DNA of 64,000 bases, from contig NZ_CP022387.1 of the NCBI RefSeq assembly GCF_002302635.1, forward strand, positions 124,001-188,000, read 5' to 3'. Under the pieces are notes generated by a model. The model was not told the origin of the DNA. It searched no databases and was given only the letters and a program-made list of their open reading frames with translations. Positions within the stretch are counted from its first letter, which is position 1, and each line of letters opens with the position of its first letter. Of the stretch, positions 31,918 through 41,542 are shown piece by piece. This DNA is from Capnocytophaga stomatis. GTDB lineage: Bacteria > Bacteroidota > Bacteroidia > Flavobacteriales > Flavobacteriaceae. The position numbers were made by a program, and so were the translations under genes.

Positions 31918-33396
31918 ATGAGTAAAAACTTAACAAAACGCGGAGAAGATTATTCAAAATGGTATAATGAATTAGTAGTAAAAGCCGAATTAGCAGAAAA
32001 TTCCGGAGTGCGTGGCTGTATGGTAATCAAGCCTTACGGATATGCAATTTGGGAAAAAATGCAGGCAGAACTTGACCGAATGTTCAAGGAAACAGGTCAC
32101 GTAAATGCTTATTTTCCGCTTTTCGTACCAAGAAGTTTTTTTGAAGCAGAAGAAAAAAACGCCGAAGGATTTGCCAAAGAATGTGCCGTTGTAACACATT
32201 ATCGCTTAAAAGCTGACCCTAACGAAAAAGGGAAATTAATGGTTGACCCCGAAGCGAAATTAGAAGATGAATTGGTGGTACGTCCTACATCGGAGGCTAT
32301 CATTTGGAATACATATAAAAACTGGATTCAATCGTATCGAGATTTGCCAATCCTCATTAATCAATGGGCAAACGTTGTACGCTGGGAAATGCGTACTCGC
32401 TTGTTCTTACGTACTGCTGAATTTTTATGGCAAGAAGGACACACAGCACACGCTACCAAAGCCGAAGCTATTGAAGAAGCAGAAAAAATGATGAACGTAT
32501 ATGCCGAATTTGCTGAAAATTTTATGTGCGTACCCGTTATAAAAGGTTTTAAAACCGAATCGGAGCGTTTTGCCGGAGCCGATGAAACTTACTGTATCGA
32601 AGCTTTAATGCAAGACGGAAAAGCCTTACAAGCAGGAACTTCGCACTTCTTAGGACAAAATTTTGCCAAAGCTTTTGACGTAAAATTTGCTTCAAAAGAA
32701 GGAACTCTTGATTATGTTTGGGCAACCTCTTGGGGAGTTTCAACACGATTGATGGGAGCTTTAATTATGACTCACAGCGACGATAACGGATTAGTACTTC
32801 CTCCGAAATTAGCTCCTATTCAAATAGTTATCATCCCTATTTATAAAGGAGAAGAGCAATTGGAAGCCGTAAGACAAAGAGTGTTACCTTTGATGGACGA
32901 ACTGAAAAAACGAGGTATTTCAGTAAAATTTGATGATCGCGACACTCAAAAACCGGGATTCAAATTCAATGAATATGAGCTTAAAGGTGTTCCTGTGCGT
33001 TTGGCGGTAGGGCAACGTGATTTGGAAAACAATACGTTTGAAGTAGCTCGTCGCGATACACTAACCAAAGAAACTATTTCAGGTGATGCAATTGTAGCAC
33101 ATATCGAAAAGTTATTAACTGATATTCAAGAAAATATCTACAAAAAAGCTTTGGATTACCGAAATTCTCATATTACGGAAGTCAATTCATACGATGAATT
33201 CAAAGAAGTTCTGGAAACCAAAGGAGGATTCATTTCTGCTCATTGGGACGGAACTCCTGAAACCGAAGCCACAATTCAAGAGGAAACCAAAGCCACCATT
33301 CGTTGTATCCCTTTGGACGCAAAAGAAGAACAGGGAGTTTGTATTTTCTCAGGAAAACCTTCTACCAAACGAGTTTTATTTGCTAAGGCATATTAA
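31918..33396 (+). CDS. proS: prolyl-tRNA synthetase (archaeal/eukaryote-like type)
   Basis: 492 aa class II synthetase without the bacterial editing insertion, i.e. the ProS3 type found in Bacteroidota. Seen: [19 protein letters not shown] near the start, class II motif 2 around [29 protein letters not shown], motif 3 around [27 protein letters not shown], then an anticodon-binding domain ([10 protein letters not shown]) and a C-terminal domain ending KRVLFAKAY, where this subtype terminates in Tyr. Charges tRNA-Pro in the cytoplasm. Followed by a strong terminator. Confidence 0.96.
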   Translation: MSKNLTKRGEDYSKWYNELVVKAELAENSGVRGCMVIKPYGYAIWEKMQAELDRMFKETGHVNAYFPLFVPRSFFEAEEKNAEGFAKECAVVTHYRLKADPNEKGKLMVDPEAKLEDELVVRPTSEAIIWNTYKNWIQSYRDLPILINQWANVVRWEMRTRLFLRTAEFLWQEGHTAHATKAEAIEEAEKMMNVYAEFAENFMCVPVIKGFKTESERFAGADETYCIEALMQDGKALQAGTSHFLGQNFAKAFDVKFASKEGTLDYVWATSWGVSTRLMGALIMTHSDDNGLVLPPKLAPIQIVIIPIYKGEEQLEAVRQRVLPLMDELKKRGISVKFDDRDTQKPGFKFNEYELKGVPVRLAVGQRDLENNTFEVARRDTLTKETISGDAIVAHIEKLLTDIQENIYKKALDYRNSHITEVNSYDEFKEVLETKGGFISAHWDGTPETEATIQEETKATIRCIPLDAKEEQGVCIFSGKPSTKRVLFAKAY

Positions 33397-33418
33397 TCAA
33401 AAAAATTTGAACCATATG

Positions 33419-33461
33419 ATGAGATTTGAAATTACATAATTTTTCAAATCTCATTTTTTTG
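33419..33461 (+). terminator. terminator after proS
   Basis: Perfect 13-bp stem (33419-33431 with 33442-33454) followed by a T run. Confidence 0.85.
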
Positions 33462-33515
33462 TTTCAGGAGGATAAAAAAATTATCAAAAAACTATTTTAT
33501 GTCTGCCAAATTTAA

Positions 33516-33523
33516 TAACTTTG
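33516..33523 (+). promoter_or_regulatory. -7 element of fumC
   Basis: TAACTTTG, 53 bases before the fumC ATG at 33576. Confidence 0.6.
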
Positions 33524-33575
33524 TAGAGTTTTAAAAACTTGAGAAAATTGTTTAATAACATAAAAATAGAATAAA

Positions 33576-34973
33576 ATGAGTTACAGAATTGAAAAAGACA
33601 CAATGGGCGAAGTGAAAGTTCCTGCTGATAAATATTGGGGAGCTCAAACTGAGCGTTCACGTAACAATTTTAAAATTGGAGCTCCTGCTTCAATGCCAAT
33701 CGAAATCGTACGAGGGTTTGCTTATCTGAAAAAAGCAGCTGCTTATGCCAACTGTGATTTGGGCGTGCTTTCAACCGAAAAAAGAGATGCTATTGCACAA
33801 GTTTGTGATGAAATTTTGGCTGGAAAGTTGGACGACCAATTTCCGCTTGTAATTTGGCAAACAGGTTCAGGAACACAATCAAATATGAACGTTAATGAAG
33901 TGATTGCCAACCGTGCTCAGGTACTTGCCGGCGGAAAAATAGGCGAAGGAGAGCCCGTTCTGAAAGCCAACGATGATGTAAATAAATCACAATCTTCAAA
34001 TGATACGTTCCCAACAGGAATGCACATCGCTTGCTACAAAATGGTGGTTGAAAAAACAATCCCGGGAGTAGAACAACTTCGTAATACACTAAAAGCCAAA
34101 GCAGAAGCTTTCAAAGATGTAGTGAAAATCGGACGTACGCACCTTATGGACGCTACGCCACTTACTTTGGGACAAGAAATTTCAGGTTATGCAGCTCAGT
34201 TGGATTACGGCTTGAAAGCCTTGAAAAACACCTTGACTCACTTGTCGGAATTGGCGTTGGGCGGAACTGCCGTAGGAACAGGACTTAACACCCCAAAAGG
34301 ATACGATGTGAAAGTTGCCGAGTACATCGCTAAGTTTACAGGGCATCCGTTTGTTACCGCTCCAAACAAATTTGAAGCATTGGCTTCACACGATGCTATT
34401 GTGGAGGCTCACGGAGCTTTAAAACAATTAGCAGTTTCATTGAATAAAATTGCAAACGACATTCGTATGTTGGCTTCTGGTCCGCGTTCAGGAATTGGAG
34501 AAATTTTAATCCCTGAAAACGAACCAGGTAGTTCAATTATGCCAGGAAAAGTGAATCCTACACAGTGTGAAGCACTTACAATGGTTGCCGCACAAGTTAT
34601 GGGGAACGATGTGGCTATTTCCGTTGGAGGAGCTCAAGGTCACTACGAGTTGAATGTATTCAAACCATTGATGGCTTCCAATTTCTTGCGTTCGGCAGAA
34701 TTATTAGGAGATGCTTGCGTTTCGTTTGACGAACACTGTGCTCAAGGTATCGAACCTAACTACAAGCGTATCAAAGAATTGGTTGATAATTCACTGATGT
34801 TGGTTACAGCATTAAACACTAAAATCGGATATTACAAAGCTGCCGAAATTGCTCAAACAGCTCACAGAAACGGAACTACATTAAAAGAAGAAGCCGTTAG
34901 ATTGGGTTACGTAACTCCTGAGGATTTTGACGCTTGGGTAAAACCTGAAGATATGGTAGGAAGTTTAAAATAA
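33576..34973 (+). CDS. fumC: class II fumarate hydratase
   Basis: 465 aa, full length. Iron-independent fumarase interconverting fumarate and malate. Signature segments: [32 protein letters not shown], HPNDxxNxSQSSND-type [32 protein letters not shown] and the catalytic loop [16 protein letters not shown] (about residues 320-335). Its product or substrate fumarate connects to the C4-dicarboxylate carrier and asparaginase module at 52-54 kb. Single gene between a promoter and a bidirectional terminator. Confidence 0.96.
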   Translation: MSYRIEKDTMGEVKVPADKYWGAQTERSRNNFKIGAPASMPIEIVRGFAYLKKAAAYANCDLGVLSTEKRDAIAQVCDEILAGKLDDQFPLVIWQTGSGTQSNMNVNEVIANRAQVLAGGKIGEGEPVLKANDDVNKSQSSNDTFPTGMHIACYKMVVEKTIPGVEQLRNTLKAKAEAFKDVVKIGRTHLMDATPLTLGQEISGYAAQLDYGLKALKNTLTHLSELALGGTAVGTGLNTPKGYDVKVAEYIAKFTGHPFVTAPNKFEALASHDAIVEAHGALKQLAVSLNKIANDIRMLASGPRSGIGEILIPENEPGSSIMPGKVNPTQCEALTMVAAQVMGNDVAISVGGAQGHYELNVFKPLMASNFLRSAELLGDACVSFDEHCAQGIEPNYKRIKELVDNSLMLVTALNTKIGYYKAAEIAQTAHRNGTTLKEEAVRLGYVTPEDFDAWVKPEDMVGSLK

Positions 34974-34985
34974 ATTTTTCACAAA

Positions 34986-35017
34986 GAAAAAGGCTGTTTT
35001 AAAAACAGCCTTTTTTT
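34986..35017. terminator. bidirectional terminator between fumC and plsC
   Basis: Stem AAAAAGGCTGTTTT with AAAACAGCCTTTTT flanked by A and T runs; the minus-strand stop codon of the acyltransferase gene overlaps its end. Confidence 0.85.
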
Positions 35018-35747
35018 ATTTTTCTATTTTTGAGATTATTATCTTTTCTACTTCAGAAATTTGATTTTGAATATTTTCTGTTTCAATTTTTATTGGTTTG
35101 TGAACATAAAAGCTGATTTTATTTCCAATTCCTACAGGAAAAGAGCCATATTTCAAAATTTTCCAAGAATTATTTATGGTAATTGGCACTACGTAACCAT
35201 CTGGCATATTTTTCATAATAGCCTCCAATCCTTTAGTTTTGAATGGTTTAGGAGTATTTCCTCTGCTTCGGGTTCCTTCCGGAAAAATAAGTCCCGCATC
35301 TTTATTCTTTTGTAACGACCTTCCAAATTCTTCTAACTGAGGAATTGCATCTTGGGGTCTGCTACGGTCAATCAAAACAGAGCCGTTATGTCTCAAATTG
35401 ATAGTAATACTTGGGGTACCGTTGCCTAATTCCTTTTTTCCCACAAAACGAATGCTATACTTTCTCAAATACCAAATAAGAGGAGGAATATCATAAACAC
35501 TTTGATGGTTTGCAGCAAAAATTAAGGGAATATTTTCAGGAATAGAAGTTTCAAAACTGAATTTCACCCGATTTCCTGTAATTAACAAAGATTTAATAAG
35601 CAATATATTCAGAAAATCAACTACTTTTTTATGCGTTTTTCTTCCTAAAAAGTGAATAGAAATCCATTGTAAAGGATGAAAAATCAATAACAAAGAACTC
35701 AAAACAACATAGTGAAGTATGCTCAGAGGATATGCGAGTATTTTCAT
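35016..35747 (-). CDS. plsC: 1-acyl-sn-glycerol-3-phosphate acyltransferase family protein
   Basis: About 243 aa from the ATG at 35747 (13 extra codons upstream are possible but add a poorly fitting polar start before the membrane helix). A hydrophobic N-terminal helix (YPLSILHYVVLSSLLLIF) anchors it to the inner membrane. The acyltransferase motifs are complete: NHQSVYDIP (HX4D), FPEGTRSR and VPITI. Family members acylate lysophosphatidic acid in phospholipid synthesis; relatives can make ornithine or other lipids. It follows the bacilliredoxin gene on the same strand. Confidence 0.88.
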   Translation of the reverse strand: MKILAYPLSILHYVVLSSLLLIFHPLQWISIHFLGRKTHKKVVDFLNILLIKSLLITGNRVKFSFETSIPENIPLIFAANHQSVYDIPPLIWYLRKYSIRFVGKKELGNGTPSITINLRHNGSVLIDRSRPQDAIPQLEEFGRSLQKNKDAGLIFPEGTRSRGNTPKPFKTKGLEAIMKNMPDGYVVPITINNSWKILKYGSFPVGIGNKISFYVHKPIKIETENIQNQISEVEKIIISKIEK

Positions 35748-35807
35748 TAGATATTTCGTATGATTAAAAATTTTGCCAAAGTTCACACTTTGGCAAATTA
35801 AAATATT

Positions 35808-36230
35808 TTAGCAAAATTCATCGTAAGCTTGCTGAAGATTTTCTGCGATTGTTTCTGCATATCTTCCTTCAATGTGATGACGCTCAAGCATATGCACTAA
35901 CTCACCGTCTTTAAAAAGAGCTATACTTGGAGACGAAGGAGGAAAAGGAAGCATAAAATGACGAGCCTCCTCAGTGGCTTCCCTGTCAACACCTGCAAAC
36001 ACAGTTGTTAAATAATCCGGTTTTTTTGCATTTTGAAGGCTCATAATTGCCGCAGGACGAGCATTTCTGGCAGCACATCCGCAAACCGAATTTACAACAA
36101 CTAAGGTCGTACCTTGCTTCTTAATTGCCTCTTGCACAGCATCAACTGTTTTTAATTCTTGAAAACCAACGGCTGTTAGTTCTTCTATCATAGGTTTTAC
36201 CAATTCTGGTGGATACATAATATTTTGCAT
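35808..36230 (-). CDS. BrxA/BrxB-family bacilliredoxin
   Basis: 140 aa, thioredoxin fold. The N-terminal MYPPELVKPMIEELTAVGF and the active-site NSVCGCAARNARPA (Cys about 50 and 52) are hallmarks of the YphP/YqiW family, which removes bacillithiol from protein thiols in Firmicutes and is found in Bacteroidota. The C-terminal LPFPPSSPSIALFKDGELVHMLERHHIEG is also typical. Cytoplasmic redox repair is the expected role. A -7 element (TATCTTTG) lies 14 bases before the start. Confidence 0.9.
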   Translation of the reverse strand: MQNIMYPPELVKPMIEELTAVGFQELKTVDAVQEAIKKQGTTLVVVNSVCGCAARNARPAAIMSLQNAKKPDYLTTVFAGVDREATEEARHFMLPFPPSSPSIALFKDGELVHMLERHHIEGRYAETIAENLQQAYDEFC

Positions 36231-36243
36231 TTTAGTTAAGTGG

Positions 36244-36251
36244 CAAAGATA
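36244..36251 (-). promoter_or_regulatory. -7 element of the bacilliredoxin gene
   Basis: TATCTTTG on the reverse strand, 14 bases before the start at 36230. Confidence 0.55.
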
Positions 36252-36352
36252 GAAAAAAATAATTAACGAATAATAAAATGAGATTAAAAAACAAAATCAA
36301 AATAATACTTTTAATATTCAGAAGATTATTTTTCATCATAAAAGCCTGAAAA

Positions 36353-36383
36353 TTTGGAATTTCGAAAAAAAAATGTAACTTTG
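36353..36383 (+). promoter_or_regulatory. promoter of the CoA-transferase gene (-33 and -7)
   Basis: TTTG at 36353-36356, exactly 19 bases, TAACTTTG at 36376-36383; the ATG follows at 36433. Confidence 0.75.
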
Positions 36384-36432
36384 AAACCTATAAATACATA
36401 TTTTCTTAAATAAGAACTAAATTTTTGAGCAT

Positions 36433-37707
36433 ATGGCTAAATACGTAACCGCAGAAGAGGCTCTGAAAGTAGTAAAGAGCAATGATTTTATATACATACA
36501 AGGAGGTGCAGCAGTTCCAACACATTTGGTAGATGCGTTAGTGGCAAAAGCCTCTGATTTAAGAAATGTAACCATCGGACATATTCACGTTGAGGGAGAT
36601 GCTCCGTATGCTGACCCAAAATATAAGGATAATTTTTTCGTAAATTCTTTCTTTCTGTCAAAAAATGTCCGACACGTAATTTCAGCCGGAAATGGGACTT
36701 ATACGCCTGTTTTTTTGAGTGATGTACCTCTCTTGTTCGACAGAAAACATATATCTGTTGATGTGGCTTTGATTCAAGTTTCGCCTCCTGATAAGAACGG
36801 ATGTTGCTCAATGGGTGTTTCTGTAGAGGCTTGTAAGGCGGCTGTACGAAATGCGAAATACGTTATAGCTCAGGTAAATAAGCACACGCCTCGTATTTTC
36901 GGAGACGGAATGCTTCACATAAGCGAAATTGATTATCTGGTTGAATACGACAGACCTTTATTTTCTGTAAATGCTATCATTACTAACGAAACGGAAAATC
37001 AGATAGGGCGACACATCGCAGGATTAATCGAAGACGGAAGCACAATACAATTAGGAATTGGAAGCATTCCCGATGCAACACTCTCGCAAATGTCACATTT
37101 GAAAAATTTAGGCGTTCACACAGAATTACTTACTGATGGAGTTTTGGATTTAATCAAAAAAGGCGTCGTAAATGGTTCGCAAAAAGGAATTGATAAAGGA
37201 AAAATTGTTGCTTCTTTTATGATGGGGTCACAAGAATTTTATGAATTTGTTGATGATAATCCGTTTGTAGAACTCAGAGAATGCTCTTACACGAATGAGG
37301 TATCAGTAATACGGCAAAATCCAAAAATGATTTCTATCAACTCAGCCATTGAAGTTGATTTAACGGGGCAAGTTTGTGCGGATTCCATTGGAACTCAGAT
37401 GTATTCCGGAGTTGGCGGTCAAGTTGATTTTGTGAGAGGAGCTTCACTAAGTGAGGGGGGAAAATCCATCATCGCCCTTCCATCCGTGACCAAAAGAGGC
37501 GAAAGCAAAATAGTTCCCTTCTTAAAAAAAGGAGGAGGAGTTGTTACAACCCGTTCGCACGTTCAGTATGTAGTTACGGAATATGGTGTGGCTCAATTAC
37601 ATAGCAAGAATATTCATCAACGAATCAAATCAATGATTGATATTGCTCACCCTGACCACAGAGAGAACTTAGAAAGGCAATTTTTTGAAGAATTTCGCAA
37701 AAAGTAG
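36433..37707 (+). CDS. acetyl-CoA hydrolase/transferase family protein
   Basis: 424 aa, about the length of 4-hydroxybutyrate/acetate CoA-transferases. Seen: FIYIQGGAAVPTHLVDALV near the start, GHIHVEGDAPY, IQVSPPDKNGCCSMG, the glycine loop IQLGIGSIPDA, TELLTDGVLDL and the C-terminal YVVTEYGVAQLHSKN. These enzymes move CoA between short-chain acids and acetyl-CoA through a glutamyl-CoA intermediate (Glu in the FVELRECSYTNEVSVI region). A fermentative role, such as acetate or butyrate-type acid handling, is plausible; the acceptor acid is not deducible. It has one of the best promoters in the window. Confidence 0.9.
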   Translation: MAKYVTAEEALKVVKSNDFIYIQGGAAVPTHLVDALVAKASDLRNVTIGHIHVEGDAPYADPKYKDNFFVNSFFLSKNVRHVISAGNGTYTPVFLSDVPLLFDRKHISVDVALIQVSPPDKNGCCSMGVSVEACKAAVRNAKYVIAQVNKHTPRIFGDGMLHISEIDYLVEYDRPLFSVNAIITNETENQIGRHIAGLIEDGSTIQLGIGSIPDATLSQMSHLKNLGVHTELLTDGVLDLIKKGVVNGSQKGIDKGKIVASFMMGSQEFYEFVDDNPFVELRECSYTNEVSVIRQNPKMISINSAIEVDLTGQVCADSIGTQMYSGVGGQVDFVRGASLSEGGKSIIALPSVTKRGESKIVPFLKKGGGVVTTRSHVQYVVTEYGVAQLHSKNIHQRIKSMIDIAHPDHRENLERQFFEEFRKK

Positions 37708-37719
37708 AATTTATTTTTC

Positions 37720-37727
37720 TATTTTTG
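37720..37727 (+). promoter_or_regulatory. -7-like element before the 43-aa protein
   Basis: TATTTTTG, 20 bases before the ATG at 37747. Confidence 0.4.
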
Positions 37728-37746
37728 GCATAAAATTGAATTAAAA

Positions 37747-37878
37747 ATGGGAATACAAGAAGTTATTGCATACGTTTTAGTCCTGATTGCTGTTTTTTTT
37801 CTGGTGAAGAAGTTTTTTTTAACAAATAAAAAGAAAAAATCTTGCGGAAAAGACGACAATCAGTGTAAATGTGGATAA
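37747..37878 (+). CDS. 43-aa Cys-rich membrane protein (FeoB-associated type)
   Basis: Starts MGIQEVIAYVLVLIAVFFLV, one membrane helix, followed by KKFFLTNKKKK and a tail CGKDDNQCKCG with three cysteines. This pattern fits the FeoB-associated Cys-rich membrane protein family, usually coded beside the ferrous-iron transporter FeoB. No feoA or feoB is in this window, so the gene stands alone here. A metal-binding or redox role of the Cys tail is inferred. Bounded by its own -7-like element and a strong terminator. Confidence 0.7.
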   Translation: MGIQEVIAYVLVLIAVFFLVKKFFLTNKKKKSCGKDDNQCKCG

Positions 37879-37882
37879 AAAT

Positions 37883-37914
37883 AAAAAGAGTATTGCATAA
37901 CAATACTCTTTTTT
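37883..37914. terminator. terminator after the 43-aa gene
   Basis: Perfect 13-bp stem (37883-37895 with 37901-37913) with T run; the facing metG gene ends 35 bases further, so it may serve both. Confidence 0.85.
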
Positions 37915-37948
37915 ATTTTATGAGCCTGACAAATATTCAGTATAAAAT

Positions 37949-40012
37949 CTATTTCACAACCATTCCGTTGGCAATACTTTCATTATCAGGATTCAAGAAG
38001 ACAAATTTCCCTTCTGAATTTTCAGTCATCAGAATCATTCCGTGACTTTCAACTCCTCTCAATTTTCGCGGAGCAAGATTTGCTAAAACAGTAACTTGCT
38101 TTCCTACAATATCTTGCGGATTGAAACTTTCTGCAATTCCTGAAACTATGGTTCGTACATCGATTCCTGTATCTACCTTCAAAACAAGTAATTTATCTGC
38201 TTTTGGCATTTTTTCAGCTTCCAGAATTGTACCGATACGAATATCCATTTTCATAAAATCGTCATACGAAATCAACTCTTTTTGAGTTTCTACTGACATT
38301 TTTTCTTCTTTTTTGTTTTCAATTTTAGTATTTTCCAATCTTATAAGTTGTTTTTCGATGGCTTCATCTTCTATTTTTTGGAAAAGAAGCTCTGATTTTC
38401 CGATAACGTGACCACTTGGAAGAATTTTATCGCATTTTTCTACATCATTCCACTGTATTTTTGCTTTTAAATCATCAAATTGAAGCATTTTCTTCAATTT
38501 TTCGGAAGTAAAAGGCAATAAAGGTTCACTAAGTATTGCTAACGCTCCCGCAATTTGCAAAGCCACATACATTTGTGTTTTTACGCGTTCAGGATTTTCT
38601 TTGATGAGCTTCCAAGGTTCCTCATCAGCCAAATATTTGTTCCCGAGGCGAGCCAAATTCATCAATTCTTGTGAAGCTTCACGGAATCGGTAACGTTCTA
38701 TTGAATTGGAAATCAGCTCAGGAAAAGCTTTCATCAAAGCCAATGTTTGCAAATCTGTTTCAGTAAATTCGTTAGGTTCAGGAGTGATTCCGTTGTAATA
38801 TTTATGAGTCAAAACCGTAACCCGATTGATAAAATTTCCAAAAATGGCTACCAATTCATTATTATTTCGAGCTTGAAAATCTTTCCAAGTGAAGTCATTA
38901 TCTTTGGTTTCAGGAGCATTGGCTGTCAAAACATATCGCAACACATCTTGCTGATTAGGAAAATCTTGCAAATATTCGTGTAACCAAACCGCCCAATTTT
39001 TGGATGTAGATAATTTATCTCCCTCCAAGTTCAAAAATTCATTGGCGGGAACGTTATCGGGTAAAATGTAACTTCCTTCGGCTTTAAGCATCGACGGAAA
39101 TATAATGCAGTGAAACACAATGTTATCCTTACCGATAAAGTGAACCAATTTTGTATCTTTATCTTTCCAATAAGGCTCCCAATCTTTGCCCTCACGCTCA
39201 GCCCATTCAATTGTTGATGAAATATATCCGATGGGAGCATCAAACCAAACGTAAAGCACCTTTCCGTCAGCACCTTCAACTGGAACAGGAATTCCCCAAT
39301 CCAAATCACGCGTAACGGCACGAGGCTTAAGTTCATCATCAAGCCACGATTTTACTTGACCATAAACATTTGGTTTCCAATCTTTTTTATGTCCTTCTAA
39401 AATCCATTCTTCAATAAATTTTTGATAACGGTTCAAAGGTAAAAACCAATGTTTGGTTTCTTTAAGTGTGGGTTTGGTTCCCGTAATGGTTGATTTTGGG
39501 TTTATTAAGTCGGTGGCATTCAATGACGTTCCGCATTTTTCGCATTGGTCTCCGTAAGCCTCTGTATTTGAGCACTTAGGGCAAGTTCCGGTAACGAAAC
39601 GATCTGCCAAAAATTGCTGAGCTTGTTCGTCATACAATTGCTCGGAAACTTCTTCAATAAAATCGCCTTGTTCGTACAATTTTCTGAAAAAATCGGAAGC
39701 CGTTTTATGATGAATAGGAAGCGAAGTTCGTGAATAATTATCAAACGAAATTCCAAAATCTTCAAAGGATTTTTTGATGATGTTGTGATATTTATCGATG
39801 ATTTCCTGTGGCGTAACTCCTTCTTTTTTAGCTTTGATAGAAATAGCAACACCGTGTTCGTCACTTCCGCAAATAAAAGCTACATCGTTGTTTTTCAATC
39901 GCTGATAACGAGCATAAATATCCGAAGGCACATAAACTCCCGCTAAGTGACCGATGTGTATAGGTCCGTTGGTATAAGGCAAAGCTGCCGTAATGGTATA
40001 TCTTTTTGACAT
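37949..40012 (-). CDS. metG: methionyl-tRNA synthetase
   Basis: 687 aa class I synthetase. HIGH motif in [13 protein letters not shown] (residues 16-19), zinc knuckle with [18 protein letters not shown] (four cysteines, about 144-161), KMSKS variant KLSTS in [10 protein letters not shown], and an anticodon-binding helical domain. The last about 110 residues form a Trbp111/EMAP-II-like tRNA-binding domain ([22 protein letters not shown]), typical of the long bacterial form. Charges elongator and initiator tRNA-Met. A -7 element lies 24 bases upstream of the start. Confidence 0.97.
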   Translation of the reverse strand: MSKRYTITAALPYTNGPIHIGHLAGVYVPSDIYARYQRLKNNDVAFICGSDEHGVAISIKAKKEGVTPQEIIDKYHNIIKKSFEDFGISFDNYSRTSLPIHHKTASDFFRKLYEQGDFIEEVSEQLYDEQAQQFLADRFVTGTCPKCSNTEAYGDQCEKCGTSLNATDLINPKSTITGTKPTLKETKHWFLPLNRYQKFIEEWILEGHKKDWKPNVYGQVKSWLDDELKPRAVTRDLDWGIPVPVEGADGKVLYVWFDAPIGYISSTIEWAEREGKDWEPYWKDKDTKLVHFIGKDNIVFHCIIFPSMLKAEGSYILPDNVPANEFLNLEGDKLSTSKNWAVWLHEYLQDFPNQQDVLRYVLTANAPETKDNDFTWKDFQARNNNELVAIFGNFINRVTVLTHKYYNGITPEPNEFTETDLQTLALMKAFPELISNSIERYRFREASQELMNLARLGNKYLADEEPWKLIKENPERVKTQMYVALQIAGALAILSEPLLPFTSEKLKKMLQFDDLKAKIQWNDVEKCDKILPSGHVIGKSELLFQKIEDEAIEKQLIRLENTKIENKKEEKMSVETQKELISYDDFMKMDIRIGTILEAEKMPKADKLLVLKVDTGIDVRTIVSGIAESFNPQDIVGKQVTVLANLAPRKLRGVESHGMILMTENSEGKFVFLNPDNESIANGMVVK

Positions 40013-40447
40013 TTTTTAGAAAAATAAATAGGTTGCAAAGATAAGGTCTTCTTCGGAAATTTGAAAGTTATAAAAGTTGTTTTCCTTTTCAAAAATGAAT
40101 AATTCCAAACTCGGTAAACTATTTCATCAGACAAACATTTTTCAAAAACAAAATAATATATTAATAATCAAAAACATAAGAACAATAAACAACTTTTTTT
40201 TCTGTTTTGTTTGATCTGCGTAATGAGATAGACTTCAACAAATTTTCGCTCATAAAAAATTATTATCTAAAAAAAATGAATTTTTAATTTGAAATATAAG
40301 CTGATAAACATTGTTTGGCACAAATATTGTGCTTTAAAATATGAAGATTCACAATGAAAAAAATCTTCCTAACATTACATCACTCCAAAGTATTGAGAAG
40401 ATGTTTGAAGAATTAATTAAATTTTTAGAATTAAAAATTATTTAGCT
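40013..40447. other. 435-bp intergenic region with promoter elements and two inverted repeats
   Basis: Divergent region between metG and the Tyr-rich lipoprotein gene. It holds a metG -7 element (40043-40036, reverse strand). Nearer the lipoprotein gene are a 15-base palindrome GCACAAATATTGTGC (40318-40332) and a 7-bp inverted repeat GAAGATT/AATCTTC (40343-40349 with 40362-40368), candidates for an operator or leader hairpin. A 20-codon ORF (40354-40416, MKKIFLTLHH...) overlaps the latter but has no further support. The central 200 bases show nothing recognisable. Confidence 0.5.
40036..40043 (-). promoter_or_regulatory. -7 element of metG
   Basis: TATCTTTG on the reverse strand, 24 bases before the metG start at 40012. 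Confidence 0.6.
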
Positions 40448-41491
40448 ATGAAAACGAATAACAAACTCAAAAGAAATGTGGCAAAATTTTTAGGTATATT
40501 CGCATTACCTGCCTTACTTGCCTCCTGTGGGTCGTACTATGCTTATTACAGCGACGGAATTTACGGCGAAGTTCCTCCTGAGAGAGTGACTGTGGTTGAG
40601 CATTACGATAGTTACCCTTCAAGAAATGTTCCTGCTCCGCGAAATAAATATAGGGATTATTTCAGAGAAAAAGCAGAACAATACGGCAACACCGAAGAAA
40701 GTTTCACACACTTTACCGATGTAGATGCCTATACTTCTGATTTTTACACTAATCCGGAAAGAAAAGCTTATGCCGGATGGGGAAGCAATCCTACTCAGGT
40801 AACTGTAAATGTATATGATAACCATTGGAATTATCCATATTATGGTGGATATAATTCATATTGGGGTTACGGAGCTTGGTATCCTTATGACAATTATTAC
40901 GGATATGGTTCGTATTATCCTCATTACAGAAATCGCTTAAATTGGGGATTTTCAATAGGTTGGGGAGGTTACTACAATCCTTATTGGAATTGGTATGACC
41001 GCTACGGATATGGATATTATGGCAGAGGTTATTATCCTCATTACGGATACGGCTATTATCCTCACTACTATGGTGGAAGATATTATTCCAGAGATTATTA
41101 CTATTCTCCTAATAATTCGTATAATCGTGGGTACAACAACAATTATTATGACAGAAGAGGACGTGCAATAGTAAGAGATAATTCACGAAGAGGTGATGCA
41201 AATCGTTATTATAACTACGAAAATTCAAGAAACGCACGAGGGCATTACAATCGTGAAACAGCTCCTTCGGGAAGATATGAAAATCGTTCCGGAAATTATA
41301 GTAATCGCAATAACAATAACTATAATAACTCAAGAAATGACTTGCCTACACGAGGTTATGAAAACCGAAATTATAACAACTCTTCAAGAAGTTATGAAAG
41401 TAATTCTTCAAGAGGACACGATAATTCAGGCAGCAGAAATTCAGGAAGCTCCGGAAGTGGAGGAAGCCATCGAAGCTCTAACCGAAGATAA
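40448..41491 (+). CDS. Tyr/Gly/Asn/Arg-rich lipoprotein of unknown function
   Basis: 347 aa. A lipoprotein signal ends at LPALLASC (Cys about 27). A short folded-looking segment follows (DGIYGEVPPERVTVVEHYD, and about 70-120 with GWGSNPTQVTVNVYDN). Residues about 120-225 are very rich in Tyr, Gly and aromatic residues (YGYGYYPHYYGGRYY), and the C-terminal about 120 residues are an Asn/Ser/Arg/Gly low-complexity tail. Such a chain should be largely disordered and sticky. It precedes a FadL-like barrel gene by 51 bases on the same strand, suggesting a joint envelope role. I know of no demonstrated function. Confidence 0.75.
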   Translation: MKTNNKLKRNVAKFLGIFALPALLASCGSYYAYYSDGIYGEVPPERVTVVEHYDSYPSRNVPAPRNKYRDYFREKAEQYGNTEESFTHFTDVDAYTSDFYTNPERKAYAGWGSNPTQVTVNVYDNHWNYPYYGGYNSYWGYGAWYPYDNYYGYGSYYPHYRNRLNWGFSIGWGGYYNPYWNWYDRYGYGYYGRGYYPHYGYGYYPHYYGGRYYSRDYYYSPNNSYNRGYNNNYYDRRGRAIVRDNSRRGDANRYYNYENSRNARGHYNRETAPSGRYENRSGNYSNRNNNNYNNSRNDLPTRGYENRNYNNSSRSYESNSSRGHDNSGSRNSGSSGSGGSHRSSNRR

Positions 41492-41542
41492 TATCAAACG
41501 ATATTTACGCAGATATTAAAAACATATCAATAAGAAAGAAAT

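Noticed and set aside
40354-40416. 20-codon leader peptide before the Tyr-rich lipoprotein
   Set aside because: No ribosome-binding signal and no regulatory codon run; overlap with an inverted repeat looks accidental.
41193-41519. 108-codon reading frame inside the Tyr-rich lipoprotein gene
   Set aside because: It is a frame shadow of a low-complexity sequence, giving an Ile/Thr/Glu-rich product without start context.
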